From positions 219,066,996 through 219,130,995 of the forward strand of contig JASDDO010000024.1 in NCBI GenBank assembly GCA_030015575.1: DNA of 64,000 bases, written 5' to 3'. The notes under the pieces were generated by a model. That model searched no databases, was not told the origin of the DNA, and saw nothing but the letters and a program-made list of their open reading frames with translations. Shown here piece after piece: positions 1 to 11,032 of this stretch (position 1 is its first letter; each line of letters begins with the position of its first letter). This DNA is from Agapanthus africanus (taxonomy: Eukaryota > Streptophyta > Magnoliopsida > Asparagales > Amaryllidaceae). The position numbers and the translations under genes were made by a program.

Positions 1-170
1 GCCGCCGCCGCCGACCGGACTCGGCCGGATCGCCGATTGTCCAACATGAAAGTTCTGCCTCTTGGGCTTTCCTAAACCCCTGTACACTTTAAATTTCCTG
101 CACCTTAACAAAGCTCTTTAAACCTGATTAAACCATATTTTTATTACATTTTCAATTCAACCTTTCACCT

Positions 171-200
171 ACCCTAACCCTAATATTTCCCTATAAATAT
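171..200 (+). promoter_or_regulatory. LTR promoter: double CCCTAA motif plus TATA box
   Basis: ACCCTAACCCTAAT is followed about 15 bp later by CTATAAATAT (191-200). The same arrangement recurs in copy B (TATA 2563-2570) and copy C (TATA 5945-5953), so it is a conserved part of the U3 promoter. CCCTAACCCTAA resembles the plant telo-box promoter motif. The transcription start is inferred about 30 bp downstream. Confidence 0.6.
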
Positions 201-2189
201 CAATCCTAAACACACCCTCCTCACTCCAAATTTCTGTCCAAAACTCTCAAGAAAATCCCTAGAACTTTTGTGTACAAGTGGAGTTAGCGAAGGGCGAAAC
301 TCCGGCGAACTTCCGACAACGACCCTAGGAGCTTACGGCGACGAAACGACGCACCGGTGAATCCTACTTCCTCCTCTACCGCTTCTCTTGATTCTAAGCC
401 AGTAAATCCTACCTCCCTCTTCTGTTCTTTATTCTTAAAACTTATTTTACTAAAACCCGACGGAAACGGTGTTAAATCCGACTTCTGATTCGGTTTTATT
501 TATAAAGTTCAATTTTCCTTAACACAACCATGTTAAACTCTTACATATTGACTATTAATCATTAACAAAATATGTTGAACATGTTTCATAGCAAAACATT
601 TCATCTTGTAACTTTTATCGCTCTTTTTCACTAAAATACCATGTAGTTTAATTTCTACTTTAAATCATCATTAAATTTGCTATATCTTTAATTAGATCAC
701 GAGGTAATGACCTACCTCCTCACAACACTCATATTCAACATAGCACAATACTTTTCAGGAACATAGAATACGGAAAAATGAAACTTTACATATAAATACC
801 ACTAACTATTAAAACCGTTTTCTATAAAATTAAGTATTTTTATAAATTTTTGCAAAGCGCCGCTACAACCCATTTTGGGGAATCTAGTTGGGATGGTGCG
901 GATTATCGCATATCCCTAAGCTTAGTAGTGCGAGATGCAGACCTCTGCAAGGAGCATTCGGTCTCGAAAGGTTTGAAATACAAATATCTTAAGAAAATGA
1001 GATTTCTAGAAAATAATAAAATTATTTTTTATAAATATATATATATATATGTATTATCAAAATACCTATTTTTGATATAATATAAATATTCCAATTTTTC
1101 TAAATCAAAAGGATCACTTTACATAAAAATACCATGAAATTCCATACAAGTTCAATATTACAATTAAATACCCTATATTATGAAAAATAGGTTTGTTCAC
1201 TAAAAATGTCACAAATATAAAATACACAAGTATGAAAACTCTAAAGACGATAATTAAATACTTGAGGTGTATTCTGTAAATTATACAAAATTATTTTTAT
1301 ATAAACCCCCTCAAGTTTTATAAATTACAATAAGGACCCTAGTAAATATAGGTTTAAGCGGGACCAATCCCTTGAGCCTCAGGGAGCCAGAGAAGTGGGT
1401 GCTTGCCTATTTAAGGTAGACAACTTAACAACGGTGTTATCAACATGGTAATCGTCTTTGAAAAAGACACAAATCCTGCCGCCCATATGCAGCGGTTACC
1501 GATAACATCAAAACAATCAGGACTTCAATTTCTCTTTCTAATTGTCTGACTCAGACTGAGTCCCATTATATTAATCTGACTTGAATATGATTCAAGTACA
1601 ATCAGCAATACTACAATTCGATATGAATCCATGAATACATATATTCAATCTATTCAATCTGTATTGACCGAACCGAACCATGGATATACTTCCATTTACA
1701 TGATTCTCCAGTTACATCCATGATTCTCCAGTTACATCCATTTACTGATATCATGGTTTCGGCAAGTCATCCAATTTTACAATCTATATTACAAGACATT
1801 ACAAGTTGCAATACAATACAAACAATACAACCAAGACGACGCGGGGTTTAAGGGGTAGATTGGTACGGAAGGTGTTAGAAGTGGCACGAGACTGCAAGAT
1901 TTAAGACTCCTAACCTGTATACCACGCCGTTGTTCCGGGCTTTCTAACGATCCTTGTACTTCCATTTTCCTCTAGTCTCTGGTATATAGAGACTCCTCTC
2001 GTATACACTGGAATCCTTCTGTACCAAGTTACAAACAACAGCGTTAATACTAAATACAACATTATAACAATATAAGAAAACTTTAAAAGCTGCACTCTCA
2101 CTCTTACTCTTTGTCTATTCTATTTCTCCCTTATCTGCGGGATTTACCGAGCAATTTGTTCGCTGACGACATTCTCTTTCTTTCTATGA

Positions 2190-2273
2190 ATGTCGTCAGG
2201 TGTTTCGGACCTTCCAGAGATCGAGCCCAGCACTGAAGACTTGGACCAGTTTACTGAAGATCCCGAGCTGTAG
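2190..2273 (+). CDS. 27-codon micro-ORF near the LTR 3' end, copy A
   Basis: The ATG at 2190 opens 27 codons ending at TAG 2271-2273. It has an acidic core EIEPSTEDLDQ. An ORF of exactly the same length, with ATG and stop at matching places, exists in copy B (4729-4812, core EIEPTSEDLDQ). Within EDLDQ the two copies differ by four third-position synonymous changes, although codons outside the core also carry replacements. An in-frame TGA precedes the ATG, and a pyrimidine-rich stretch ending in CAG overlaps the start, so it could instead be part of a spliced exon. A chance ORF is not excluded and the function is unknown. Confidence 0.3.
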   Translation: MSSGVSDLPEIEPSTEDLDQFTEDPEL

Positions 2274-2390
2274 TTTCACGTGTACATTTTCCATTTCATT
2301 TCAGTACTTTCCATTTCTGTTATGCCATTGTTTAGGATTGCTTTCATTCAGATGTATTTACTTTTCCATGCATTGTACAAAAAGAATGTG

Positions 2391-2400
2391 AATAAATAAA
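2391..2400 (+). promoter_or_regulatory. LTR poly(A) signal
   Basis: AATAAATAAA lies about 120 bp after the micro-ORF stop and 140 bp before the LTR end. It is matched by AATAAA at 4921-4926 in copy B. Its position fits the R-region polyadenylation signal of an LTR. Confidence 0.55.
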
Positions 2401-2538
2401 GTTTTTGTTTCATTACATTTGTCTCTTGTGTACATTTCTTTTATATTGCTTAGATACGCTTAGCGTATTTACTTCAGAGTAAATACGTAGCGGCCTCGTC
2501 GCGCCTTCTACCCGTACACTGGGAAGCGGGGCGTGACA

Positions 2539-5064
2539 ATCTACCCTAACCCTAATATTCTTCTATAAATACCACTCCAATCCACACACCCTCACTCACA
2601 AACTCTGTCCAAAACTCTCAAGAAAATTCTAAGTTCAATAGTGTACAAGTAGAGTTAGCGAAGGGCGAAGCTCCGACAAATTTCCGACGACGACCCTAGG
2701 AGCTCCCGGCGACGAAACGATACACCGGCACCTCCTACCACTCCCTCTTTCTCTTCTCTAATCTAAAATATAGTAATTCCCTCCACCCTCTTCTCTTTTC
2801 TATTCTGAAAACTTGTATTTCTAAAAGCCGACGGAAGCGGAGTTAATCCGACTTCCGATTCGGTTTTCTTTAAAAAGTTCCAATTTTCTTAAATACAACA
2901 ATACCAAACTTGCACATCATGACCATTAAACATTAACAAAATATATTAAACAAGTTTCATAGAAAAGGATGTTTATTGTAATTTTTATCGCATTTTTCAG
3001 AAAAATACCATATAATTTAGTTTCGACATAAAACATCATTACCCTTGCTATACTTTTAGATAGTTCACGAGGTAATGACCTACCTCCTAATAACACTCAT
3101 ATGTAACATAGCATGATGACATTTGGGGAACATAGATTTTGGAGAATACGATTTACACAAAACTATCTCAAACTTATAAAGAACCTTTTTTTACAAGATT
3201 ATGTATTTTATACAAATCTTTCCAAAGCGCCGCTACAACTCATTTTGGAGAACCCGTTCGGGATGGTGCGGATTATCGCGTATCCTCGGGCTTAGTAGTG
3301 CGAAATGCAGACCTCCGCAAGGACCATACGGTCTCGAAAGATTTAAAAATACAAATATCTTAAGAAAATGAGATTTCTAGAAAAATAATAAATTAAAATT
3401 ATTTTATATATATGTATGTATGTATGTATCATCAAAATATCTAATTTTTGATATAATATAAATATTCCAACTTTTCTAAATAAAAAAGAATCACTTTACA
3501 TGAAAATACCATGCAATTCCATACAATTCAATTTTTTCAATTAAATACCATATATTATGAAATTAGGTTTTATTCACTAGAAATGTCACATATATAAAAT
3601 CTACATCTATGAAAACTCTAAAGATGATAATTAAATCTTGAGATGTATTTTGAAAATTATACAAAATTATTTTTACATAAAACCCCCTCAAGTTGTATAA
3701 ATTACAATAAAGACCCTAGAAAATATAGGTTTAAGCGGGACCAGTCCCTTGAGCCTCAGGGATCCGGAGATATAGGTGCTTACTTATTTAAGATAGACAA
3801 CTTAACAAACGGTGTTATCAACACGGTAATCGTCTTTGAAAAATACACAAATCCTACCGTCTATGTGCAGCGTTTACCGATAACACCAAAACCTAATTCA
3901 TGATTCAATTTCTTTTCTAATTGTCTGATTCAGACTGAGTCTCGATATAATCAATCTGACTTGAATGGGATTCAATTATAAAACTACATTACAATATGAA
4001 TCTATGAATCCATATAATCAATCTGACTTGAATATGATTCAAGTATCAAACTACAATTCAACATGAATCCATGAATTCATATATTCAATTTGTTCAATCT
4101 ATATAATCTATATAACTTGACTGAATCGAACCATAGAAATATTCCATTTACATGATTATCCAGTACCTCCATTTCCATTTATACGATTCATGGTTTCGGC
4201 AAGTCATCCGTCTATACAATCTATAATACGAGAAAATACAATACAATACAATACTGTCAGTACAATCATTACTATCAATAAAATAAATACACGGGGTGTT
4301 GGGGTAGTTCATGCGTGAATCCAACAGAATGCCAAGAGTCTCCCTAAATCATGAATCCATGTCTACTAACACAAGCAAGAAATCATGAGGGCTCGTGTGT
4401 CCTTGCTCCTGGATTACAGCCTGTTGAGTTTGGAATACTTCAACACTAGGTTGAAGTCCCATTACTAATATTTGATCCGGGCACGTGGTTCCCTACTCCT
4501 GGATTACAACCTGTTAGGTTCGAGAACACTCTTGAGATTGGTTGACATTCACCTTTGAACTTACGTTAACAACAGCGTTAACACTAAATTCAACATTATA
4601 ACAATATAATACAACTTTAAAAGCTACACACTCTCTCTCTCTCTCTCTGCCTATTCTATTTATCCCTTATCTTTGGGACTTACCGAACGATTGTTTGCTG
4701 ACGAAATTCCTTCTCTTTCTTCTTTGGAATGTTGTCAGGTGATTTGAACCTTCAGGAGATCGAGCCCACCAGTGAGGATTTAGATCAGCTAGCTTTCGGC
4801 CCAGGGCTCTAAATACTTACATTTCATTTCAGTACTTTCCATTTCTGTTATGCCACTATTTAGGCATTGCTTTTCATTTCATGTATTTATTTTTCCATGT
4901 ACTGTAAAAGAATGTTAATAAATAAAGTTGTTGTTCATTATATTTGTCTCTTGTGTATATTTCTTTTATATTGCTTAGATATGCTTAGCGTGTTTACTTC
5001 AGAGTAAATATGTAGCGGCCTAGTCGCGTCCCCTTCGCCGTACACCGGGAAGCGGAGTGTGACA
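2539..5064 (+). mobile_element. Tekay-like LTR, copy B (5'-truncated)
   Basis: It begins abruptly inside the LTR at ATCTACCCTAACC, directly after the TGACA end of copy A, and lacks the first roughly 530 bp present in copy C. It ends GGAAGCGGAGTGTGACA at 5064. The TATA box is at 2563, the block CGCCGCTACAACTCATTTTG near 3227, the micro-ORF at 4729-4812 and the poly(A) signal at 4921. The head-to-tail junction with copy A looks like an unequal or illegitimate recombination product rather than a simple insertion, because no target duplication is visible. Confidence 0.75.
4729..4812 (+). CDS. 27-codon micro-ORF near the LTR 3' end, copy B
   Basis: It is the homologue of the ORF at 2190-2273. It has the same length, start and stop positions, with the conserved core EIEP..EDLDQ and divergent last seven residues. 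See the copy A entry for the argument and its limits. Confidence 0.3.
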   Translation: MLSGDLNLQEIEPTSEDLDQLAFGPGL

Positions 5065-5391
5065 GGTTTTGTTGGTGGCCCAAGCAGGTCAGAGCTGTAT
5101 GGAACCCTACCATAGAGTTCAGTTCTACGTGGACAACCTAAGCAATATAACACAAGAACCAGCAACTAAAAACATTCTTTACAATTCATATTCCTTGAAT
5201 CTTCCAATTTCATCCGTCTTAACCCAAAATTCCCTCACCTCTTTTACAATCTTACCAAAACCTTCGCATTCTTTCATTCCTTTCCATATTTTTCATACAT
5301 TACCAATAGTCCTATCATCAAACTTTCCTTGAATCTGTTACACTTTCCTTTTACAAATTTCGAGGACGAAATTTTAATAAGGAGGGTAGAA
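5065..5391 (+). mobile_element. Internal remnant and polypurine tract of the Tekay-like element
   Basis: Only 327 bp separate copy B from copy C. The last part, TTTCGAGGACGAAATTTT followed by AATAAGGAGGGTAGAA, is the typical end of the internal region of Tekay-like elements, with the polypurine tract AAGGAGGGTAGAA touching the TGTAACAACCC start of the next LTR. No canonical TGGTATCAGAGC primer site follows copy B and no gag or pol remains, so nearly all of the internal region has been deleted. Confidence 0.65.
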
Positions 5392-6737
5392 TGTAACAAC
5401 CCTAGACTTTCTGTACAAATTTTTTTCAAAAAATATAGAAAGGGTACTTTTGGCTGAGCACAAGTTATAAGTTTGTTTTGCTTTTTAATAGCAATAAGGA
5501 GCTTGTAGCTCATTGGTAAGACCTTGCACTGCTGAACCAAAGCACCAGAATTCAAATCCAATCAGCCACATTATTTTTTAATTAGTTTTCTTTTAAACTT
5601 TTAGAAGCCCAAGAGTCTACACGTGCTTAACCCGTAAACCTAAAGATCACACTAAAAACAAATGAGCCCAGGAGGTAGACCAAGAGGCATAGGACATGTG
5701 GCGACGAGCCCGGACCCGACTCGGCCGACTCGGGCCGGCAGGAATCCTGACTCGGCCGGCGAGACCGGGTTGACTCGGCCGATTCCCATGTTTTCTTTAA
5801 CTCCTGTGACCATTGGCCTACCCCCATTAACCCTGCATAGTTTAATTTTCCTGCACATTACAGAGCCAATTAAAATCCCATTAATCCATTCTTTTTAATA
5901 CAATTTTCAATACATCTTTTCATCTACCCTAACCCTAAAATTCTCCTATAAATACAACTCTATTCCACACACCCCTCACTCACAAACTCTATCCAAAACT
6001 CTCAAGAAAATTCTATGTTCAATAGTGTACAAGTGGAGTTAGCGAAGGGCGAAACTCCGACGAATTTCCGAAGACGACCCTAGGAGCTCCCGGCGACGAA
6101 ACGACGCACCGACACCTCCTACCTCTTCTCTTTCCTATTCTGAAAACTTGTATTTCTAAAAGCCGACGGAAACGGAGTTAATCCAACTTCCGATTCGGTT
6201 TTCTTTAAAAAGTTTCAATTTTCTTAAATACAACAATACCAAACTTGCATATCATGACCATTAAACATTAACAAAATATATTGAACAAGTTTCATAGCAA
6301 AAGAACGTTTATTGTAATTTTTATCGCATTTTTCAGAAAAATACCATATAATTTAGTTTCGACATAAAACATCATTACCCTTGCTATACCATTAGATAGT
6401 TCAGGAGGTAATGACCTACCTCCTCACATAGCATGATAAAATTTGGGGAACATAGATTCTAGAGAATACGATTTACACAAAACTACCTCAAACTTATAAA
6501 AAAAAATTCTACAAGATTATATATTTTAAACAAATCTTTGCAAAGCGCCGCTACAACCTATTTTGGGGAATTCGTTCGGGATGGTGCGGATTATCGCACA
6601 TCCTCGGGCTTAGTAGTGCGAGATGCAGACCTCCGCAAGGAGCATATGGTCTCGAAAGATTTAAAAATACAAATATCTTAAGAAAATGAGATTTCTAGAA
6701 AATAATAAATTAAAATTATTTTATATAAATATATATG
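5392..6737 (+). mobile_element. Tekay-like LTR, copy C (split by element 1)
   Basis: It starts TGTAACAACCC immediately after the polypurine tract and supplies the true 5' end of this LTR family. It holds the TATA box (5945), the leader GTGTACAAGTGGAGTTAGCG and the CGCCGCTACAACC block (6546). It stops at 6737, where element 1 begins. The missing remainder would lie beyond element 1's far end, outside the readable part of this window. Confidence 0.75.
5498..5568 (+). other. tRNA-like segment inside LTR copy C
   Basis: GTAGCTCATTGGT (5505-5517) resembles a pol III A box and ATTCAAATCC (5550-5559) a B box, spaced about as in a tRNA. The anticodon-arm region does not fold cleanly and no acceptor stem is complete, so this is not a functional tRNA gene. 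It may be a SINE-like or tRNA-derived piece captured by the LTR. Copies A and B do not contain this part of the LTR, so conservation cannot be checked here. Confidence 0.35.
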
Positions 6738-9193
6738 TGCTTCCCCCAATCAGAGCAAAGTTATGTTCAAAATTTCAAATTTTGAAATGAAGCAGCGCCA
6801 GCGCTGAGAGAGTCAAAGACTCTGAAGCAGCGCTCATGTGCAAAGCACATAAGCGCTAGCGCTAAGAGCGCTGCACTTTAAGCAGCGCACCACGTGCAAA
6901 GCACGTATGCGCTAGCGCTAAGTGCGCTGCACTCTAAGCAGCGCACCACGTGCAAAGCACGAGTGCGCTAGCGCTGGAACAAAAATCTCCCCACCGTCAG
7001 ATCAAAAATCCAATAAAGATGATAAATCATCAATTAACCAGAATAAAATTCTGTTAAGTAAAGATTCCTCAAAATCTTTCCAAACAAGAAGATTGTGCTC
7101 TGTAAATCAGAGCACCTTTGGATCGGGGAAAGATTTCCCAATCTTGTTAAAAACAAGAAGATTGCCTTCAGTAAATCAGTAGCCGTTGGATCAAAGATCC
7201 AACGATGGGAAAATCCCCAAATCAATTAGAGAAAAGATCTCCTTAACTGATTGAACAAATCAGCCTTGCCCTATATAAAGGCCCCAAGACATCAAGTCTC
7301 ATATAGAGGAACCCCCCTATAAGCTTTGAGAAATCTGAGAAAGAAGAGCAAGATCTCGGAAGAAGAAGATTTTCTTCAAGGTAAAAAGAACAGAAAGACG
7401 AATCGTCTCGTATAAAAGAAGAATTTACTTCTATTTTCTAAGATCATAGATCAATAAGACCAAGGTCTCATAACAGAGATCAAAATATCACATCATAAAA
7501 TAATAAGAAGAACATAATTCTTCTCACAGATCATAGATCTATAAGACTAAGGTTTTTTACACAAAGAGATCATGAACATCTCATTATAAAAAAGTGGGGA
7601 GAATAAGTCAATTCTCTTAGGATCACAGATCCATAAAGGCAAAGCCTTTCACCAAAATAAGAGATTGAAACATCTCCTGTAAAATAAGAACTGTGTTCTT
7701 AGAATCTTGAGACAAAATCTCTTATAAATGAGAATTTATTTTTCGGATCATAAAACTGGTCAAATAGGGCTTTGCGCTCATGGACTGGCGCTCAGCGCCA
7801 AGCGCGCCACGTGCTTCCCACGTGTGCGCTACTTGAACAAAAGCACTTTGCGCTCTTTGGACTAGCGCTCGGCGCCAAGCGCACCACGTGCTCCTCACGT
7901 GTGCGCTACTCAATAGAAACGCAATGCGCTCATAATCTGGCGCTCAGCGCCAAGCGCACCACGTGCTCCACACGTGTGCGCTACTCAGCAGAAGTGCAAT
8001 ACGCTCATAAGCTGGTGCTAGCGCCAAGCGCGCCACGTGTCCCTCACATGTGCGCTGATAGAACATAAACTGTTCTTTAAATGAACCCAAGAGCTATAAT
8101 GAATGCTCAGCATTCAATAAAAGACAAAAGTATTGTCAGAACCCAAATCAATACTCAGCATTGTCAAATGTTTAACATTATAACTGAGTGGGCCGAGCCC
8201 AAGTTGGCCATAAACCCCTCATTCAGATTAATTGATCCCATACGCTCATAAATCTCAGATCTTAGTCCCAATTGGACTACAGATCTCCCAACCAAAATTG
8301 GTTCAAGGGTACATCTCTTCACTCCTCTGATGTTTGTCGTTGTAATCCTTCAACGTCTTCAGAGAGGTGACGGGTCCCGACAACCAGACATTCCATGGAC
8401 TGTGGAGTCCTTAAACTCATGGACTATGATGTCCTTAACCTTCAACTGTGGGATCCTTAAGCCCGTGGACTATGATGTCCTTAACCTTAGACTGTGGGGT
8501 CCTTAAGCCCATGGACCGAGATGTCCTTAAACTAACATCGGACCGTAATGTTCTTAAACTAACAATGGACCGCAATGTCCCTAAACTAAACAATAGAGCC
8601 CAAATACTCTTTTGTTGGATCTAAATGATCATGTTAAGTTGATCTTAGTCTAAAATTAGACTAATGTATCCTTAATAAACCGTTAAGTTGATCTTAGTCT
8701 GAAATTAGACTAGTGTATCCTTAACATACGTTTAAGTTGATATTAGTCTCAAATGAGACTGATGTATCCTTAAACACAACCCCAAACCCAAATCTAAGAA
8801 AATACGGATTTGGACTAATCCACGCCCTACGGGCGACAATATAAATTAGTCTCCGTATACAATCCACGGGCAACCAAAAACAAAACAAACACACACGACA
8901 TGAAGTGACCATCTGGAGAAGGAGAAAGTTGTTACCGTGATGCGGTAGCGTAATTAACTGCAGGGGCTTGCGCCTGTAGGGAAGAGCGTCCCCACAATCA
9001 AAAACCCCTCAAATGAGGGGGAATCTGACGAAGTCTGCTACAACGGCCGCATTCGTCCAAACCTTCGATACATGGTATCATAAATCAACTTGGCATCTTC
9101 GAAGAGGTGGATGGATAGCACCTAATAGCATCTGCCCTCGAAATTCAGGCCGGACGTCCCAACGTCCCGGTCACGTCTTTTCTGCGGAGAATA
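6738..9193 (+). repeat. Element 1 5' LTR
   Basis: It starts TGCTTCCCCCAATCAGAGC (the 3' LTR has TGTTTCCCCAATCAGAGC) and ends ATA (ACA expected) five bases before the primer site. It is rich in short palindromes (AGCGCTAGCGCT, CACGTG), with the TATA box CTATATAAAG at 7271-7280. The leader after the TATA carries repeated GCGCCAAGCGCNCCACGTG modules (7790-8060). A degenerate array of GGACC-type units lies at 8385-8600 and GTATACAATCCACGGGC at 8856. No coding sequence is credible here. Confidence 0.8.
7271..7280 (+). promoter_or_regulatory. TATA box of element 1 5' LTR
   Basis: CTATATAAAG is followed by GCCCCAAGACATCAAGTC. The same box in the 3' LTR (35236-35245) is cut off from its downstream part by element 2. 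Upstream lie CACGTG-containing repeats that could act as G-box sites. Confidence 0.65.
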
Positions 9194-9198
9194 GATTG

Positions 9199-9216
9199 TG
9201 GCACGCCCGGTAGGAC
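9199..9216 (+). other. Primer-binding site, element 1
   Basis: TGGCACGCCCGGTAGGAC begins five bases after the LTR end. Element 2 has TGGCACGCCCGGTGGGAC at the same place. It has the TGG start expected for pairing with a tRNA CCA end. I do not assign the tRNA. Confidence 0.6.
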
Positions 9217-9343
9217 ATTTTCCTCTTTCCACTCCACACTTCGTGTGTCGTGTTTCGCGAACGAATCGCGGTTTGACATAGTTTCCCCTGGATTCGAGGT
9301 ACTAAGATTTGGTGTCTTGCTCCCTGCAGAAAATAGAAGATCA

Positions 9344-11032
9344 ATGGCTTCAAACTTCACTAACTGCAATTGCAACTCCTATTCCGCCTCATCTGGAGGA
9401 GTGACTTACGGGCCCCAAGCAGCCTCCATCTTCGCTATGCCGGTGGAACAGGTAACTCAGGCCACCACTGGATTGTTCTTCGGGACTATGCTCCCGCCAA
9501 CGAGCTTCAGCGCTCCTGTACCATTGCAAGAAACTCCTAAGAAGTTGGTCTTTGATCAGCTTGCAACTACTGCCGCCCCTCTCAACGGGTCGCCCAAGTC
9601 CACTGCCTCAGTTTTCAACAGACTGGGCCGAAGCTCAGATGGTCCCATGAAGAAGCCCACAATTCCTGAAGAGGTTATCCCAAAGCGGGTAGCCATTCCT
9701 ACTCCTGATGTCACCAAGGTGGCTTCTCCTGCTAAGGGGTCGGTCTTCACAAGACTGGCCGTTTCAGCTCCCGTTCCAGACAAAGTCATGAAGGTTGTTT
9801 CCCCTAATCGAAAGTCGGCCTTCGCAAGAATAACTATCCCCTCTCAACGGATGTCAGTCTTCGACAGGCTAACACCAATAACAGTCTCTCCTCAAAGCAA
9901 GGGGCATGAAGAAGCTCATCCAACAGCGGAGGTGATCCCTGCCGCACGACATGCTCGACGTCGCCACTGGCGCTGAGTAAGGAAGGCTGGGGACAGCTCT
10001 CCTTCTGGACTAACTCCGCCAGCTCCAACGGAGGAAGTTGATGTTGCTGTTCCAACTGGGAACAGTTTTGAACTACTTAACAAGGTGCGCAAGAATTCGC
10101 CAACTGCTGTACTGAAAAGATCTCATCCACCAATGGAGAACGCTACAAAGACGAAAATGGAGTAGCCCCCTCAGCGACTGTCCTCTAAAATTTATAAAGT
10201 TTGGCGACAGGTCCAGGACTCCGTGGTAGATCAAGACTATCCCCGCCGACAGAAAAAGATAAAGGTTCGGCAAGAAGAGGACCACCCTGTCAAGCTACAG
10301 AAAGCGACAGCTACTTTGGTGCCCACTGCAACGGCCCCCTCAACTTCGACCGCCTATAAGAGGAGAAGGCCGGAGAAAATTCCCATGTCTGCGACAAATG
10401 TCAAGGGCACTGAGCCTAAACACCCTAAGTCTGGGGGCATGGTGGTCCATACCTTCTGTATGGCATCCGGAAAAGAGAATAGCCGTATCTCCACAGGTCA
10501 TCGATCGCTTACGCGATCAGTGACTAAGGCTCAGGAGCAGCAACAACAAAAGCTCCAAGAGATGCTAACAGCTATGGCCGCACTCACGGGACCAAAAGCA
10601 AGCCCAGAGACATCTTCGGAGCAGCGTCGTGAGTAAGAAACAGATGCTGAATTCCTTCGAAGAATGCTTGAGAAGAAGGACAAAGAGGCTAAGGAACAAG
10701 CGGCCAACATAAAACAAATGGCCCTCTTATTCCAAGATATGGTGGGCATGATGATCCAGCCAGACCCTCCAGCCGATGATCCTCCAGTAATAATTGAAGA
10801 TGATAGAGGAGAGACATCAAATCCTCTGTCGGCTCTGTCAGCAGCCAAGGAGGAGACCATCTCTAAAGCCATGCTCGATGATTATATAGCTCAGCAAATA
10901 CGGGCTCATCAAGCGAATGAAGCAACTGGACAAGTCTTCAGAACTGAGCAACCATATCCAGGATGGTACGATCAGATAAAGTACCAGCCAGGATACACAA
11001 TTTCTAAATTCCATGTGTATAAGGGGACAGGC
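9344..11032 (+). pseudogene. gag: Element 1 gag, first part (pseudogene, cut by LINE)
   Basis: The ATG at 9344 corresponds to the gag start of element 2 (38083). Shared landmarks are the GGVTYG.QAAS stretch, the VEQVTQA.TGLFFGTM stretch, repeated VF.RL motifs, and WYDQIKY just before the break. The frame (starts at positions 2 mod 3) is kept throughout but has stops at 9974 (TGA), 10163 (TAG) and 10634 (TAA), all absent from element 2. The capsid domain begins at the very end and is split by the LINE at 11033. The gene can make no functional protein. Confidence 0.8.
11016..11032 (+). repeat. LINE target-site duplication, left copy
   Basis: TGTATAAGGGGACAGGC (17 bp) here is repeated exactly at 12136-12152, bracketing the LINE. 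Gag sequence resumes in register after the second copy. Confidence 0.85.

Larger units (their letters stand above)
1..2538 (+). mobile_element. Tekay-like LTR, copy A (left end outside window)
   Basis: This is a partial long LTR. It shares with copies B and C, in the same order, a TATA block, a GC-rich leader, and a block beginning CGCCGCTACAACCCATTTTG near 858. With copy B it also shares a poly(A) signal and a terminal GAAGCGGGGCGTGACA-type end. The end TGACA and the TGTAACAACCC start seen in copy C give TG...CA termini. With the GAGGACGAAATTT polypurine context before copy C they are typical of Tekay-like chromoviral Ty3/gypsy elements. No protein domain is present. The LTR is long, above 3 kb if copies are combined, which fits this lineage. 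Confidence 0.75.

Noticed and set aside
171..183. Interstitial telomere remnant
   Set aside because: It is just two units, at the same promoter position in three LTR copies, so a promoter motif is more likely than a telomere.
850..1080. Small ORF in LTR copy A (and 3139-3363 in copy B) as a protein gene
   Set aside because: The shared part is a conserved LTR block, but the frames end in A/T-rich sequence at different points, without conserved start or stop.
5498..5568. A functional tRNA gene
   Set aside because: Only A- and B-box-like parts are present, and the acceptor and anticodon stems do not pair.
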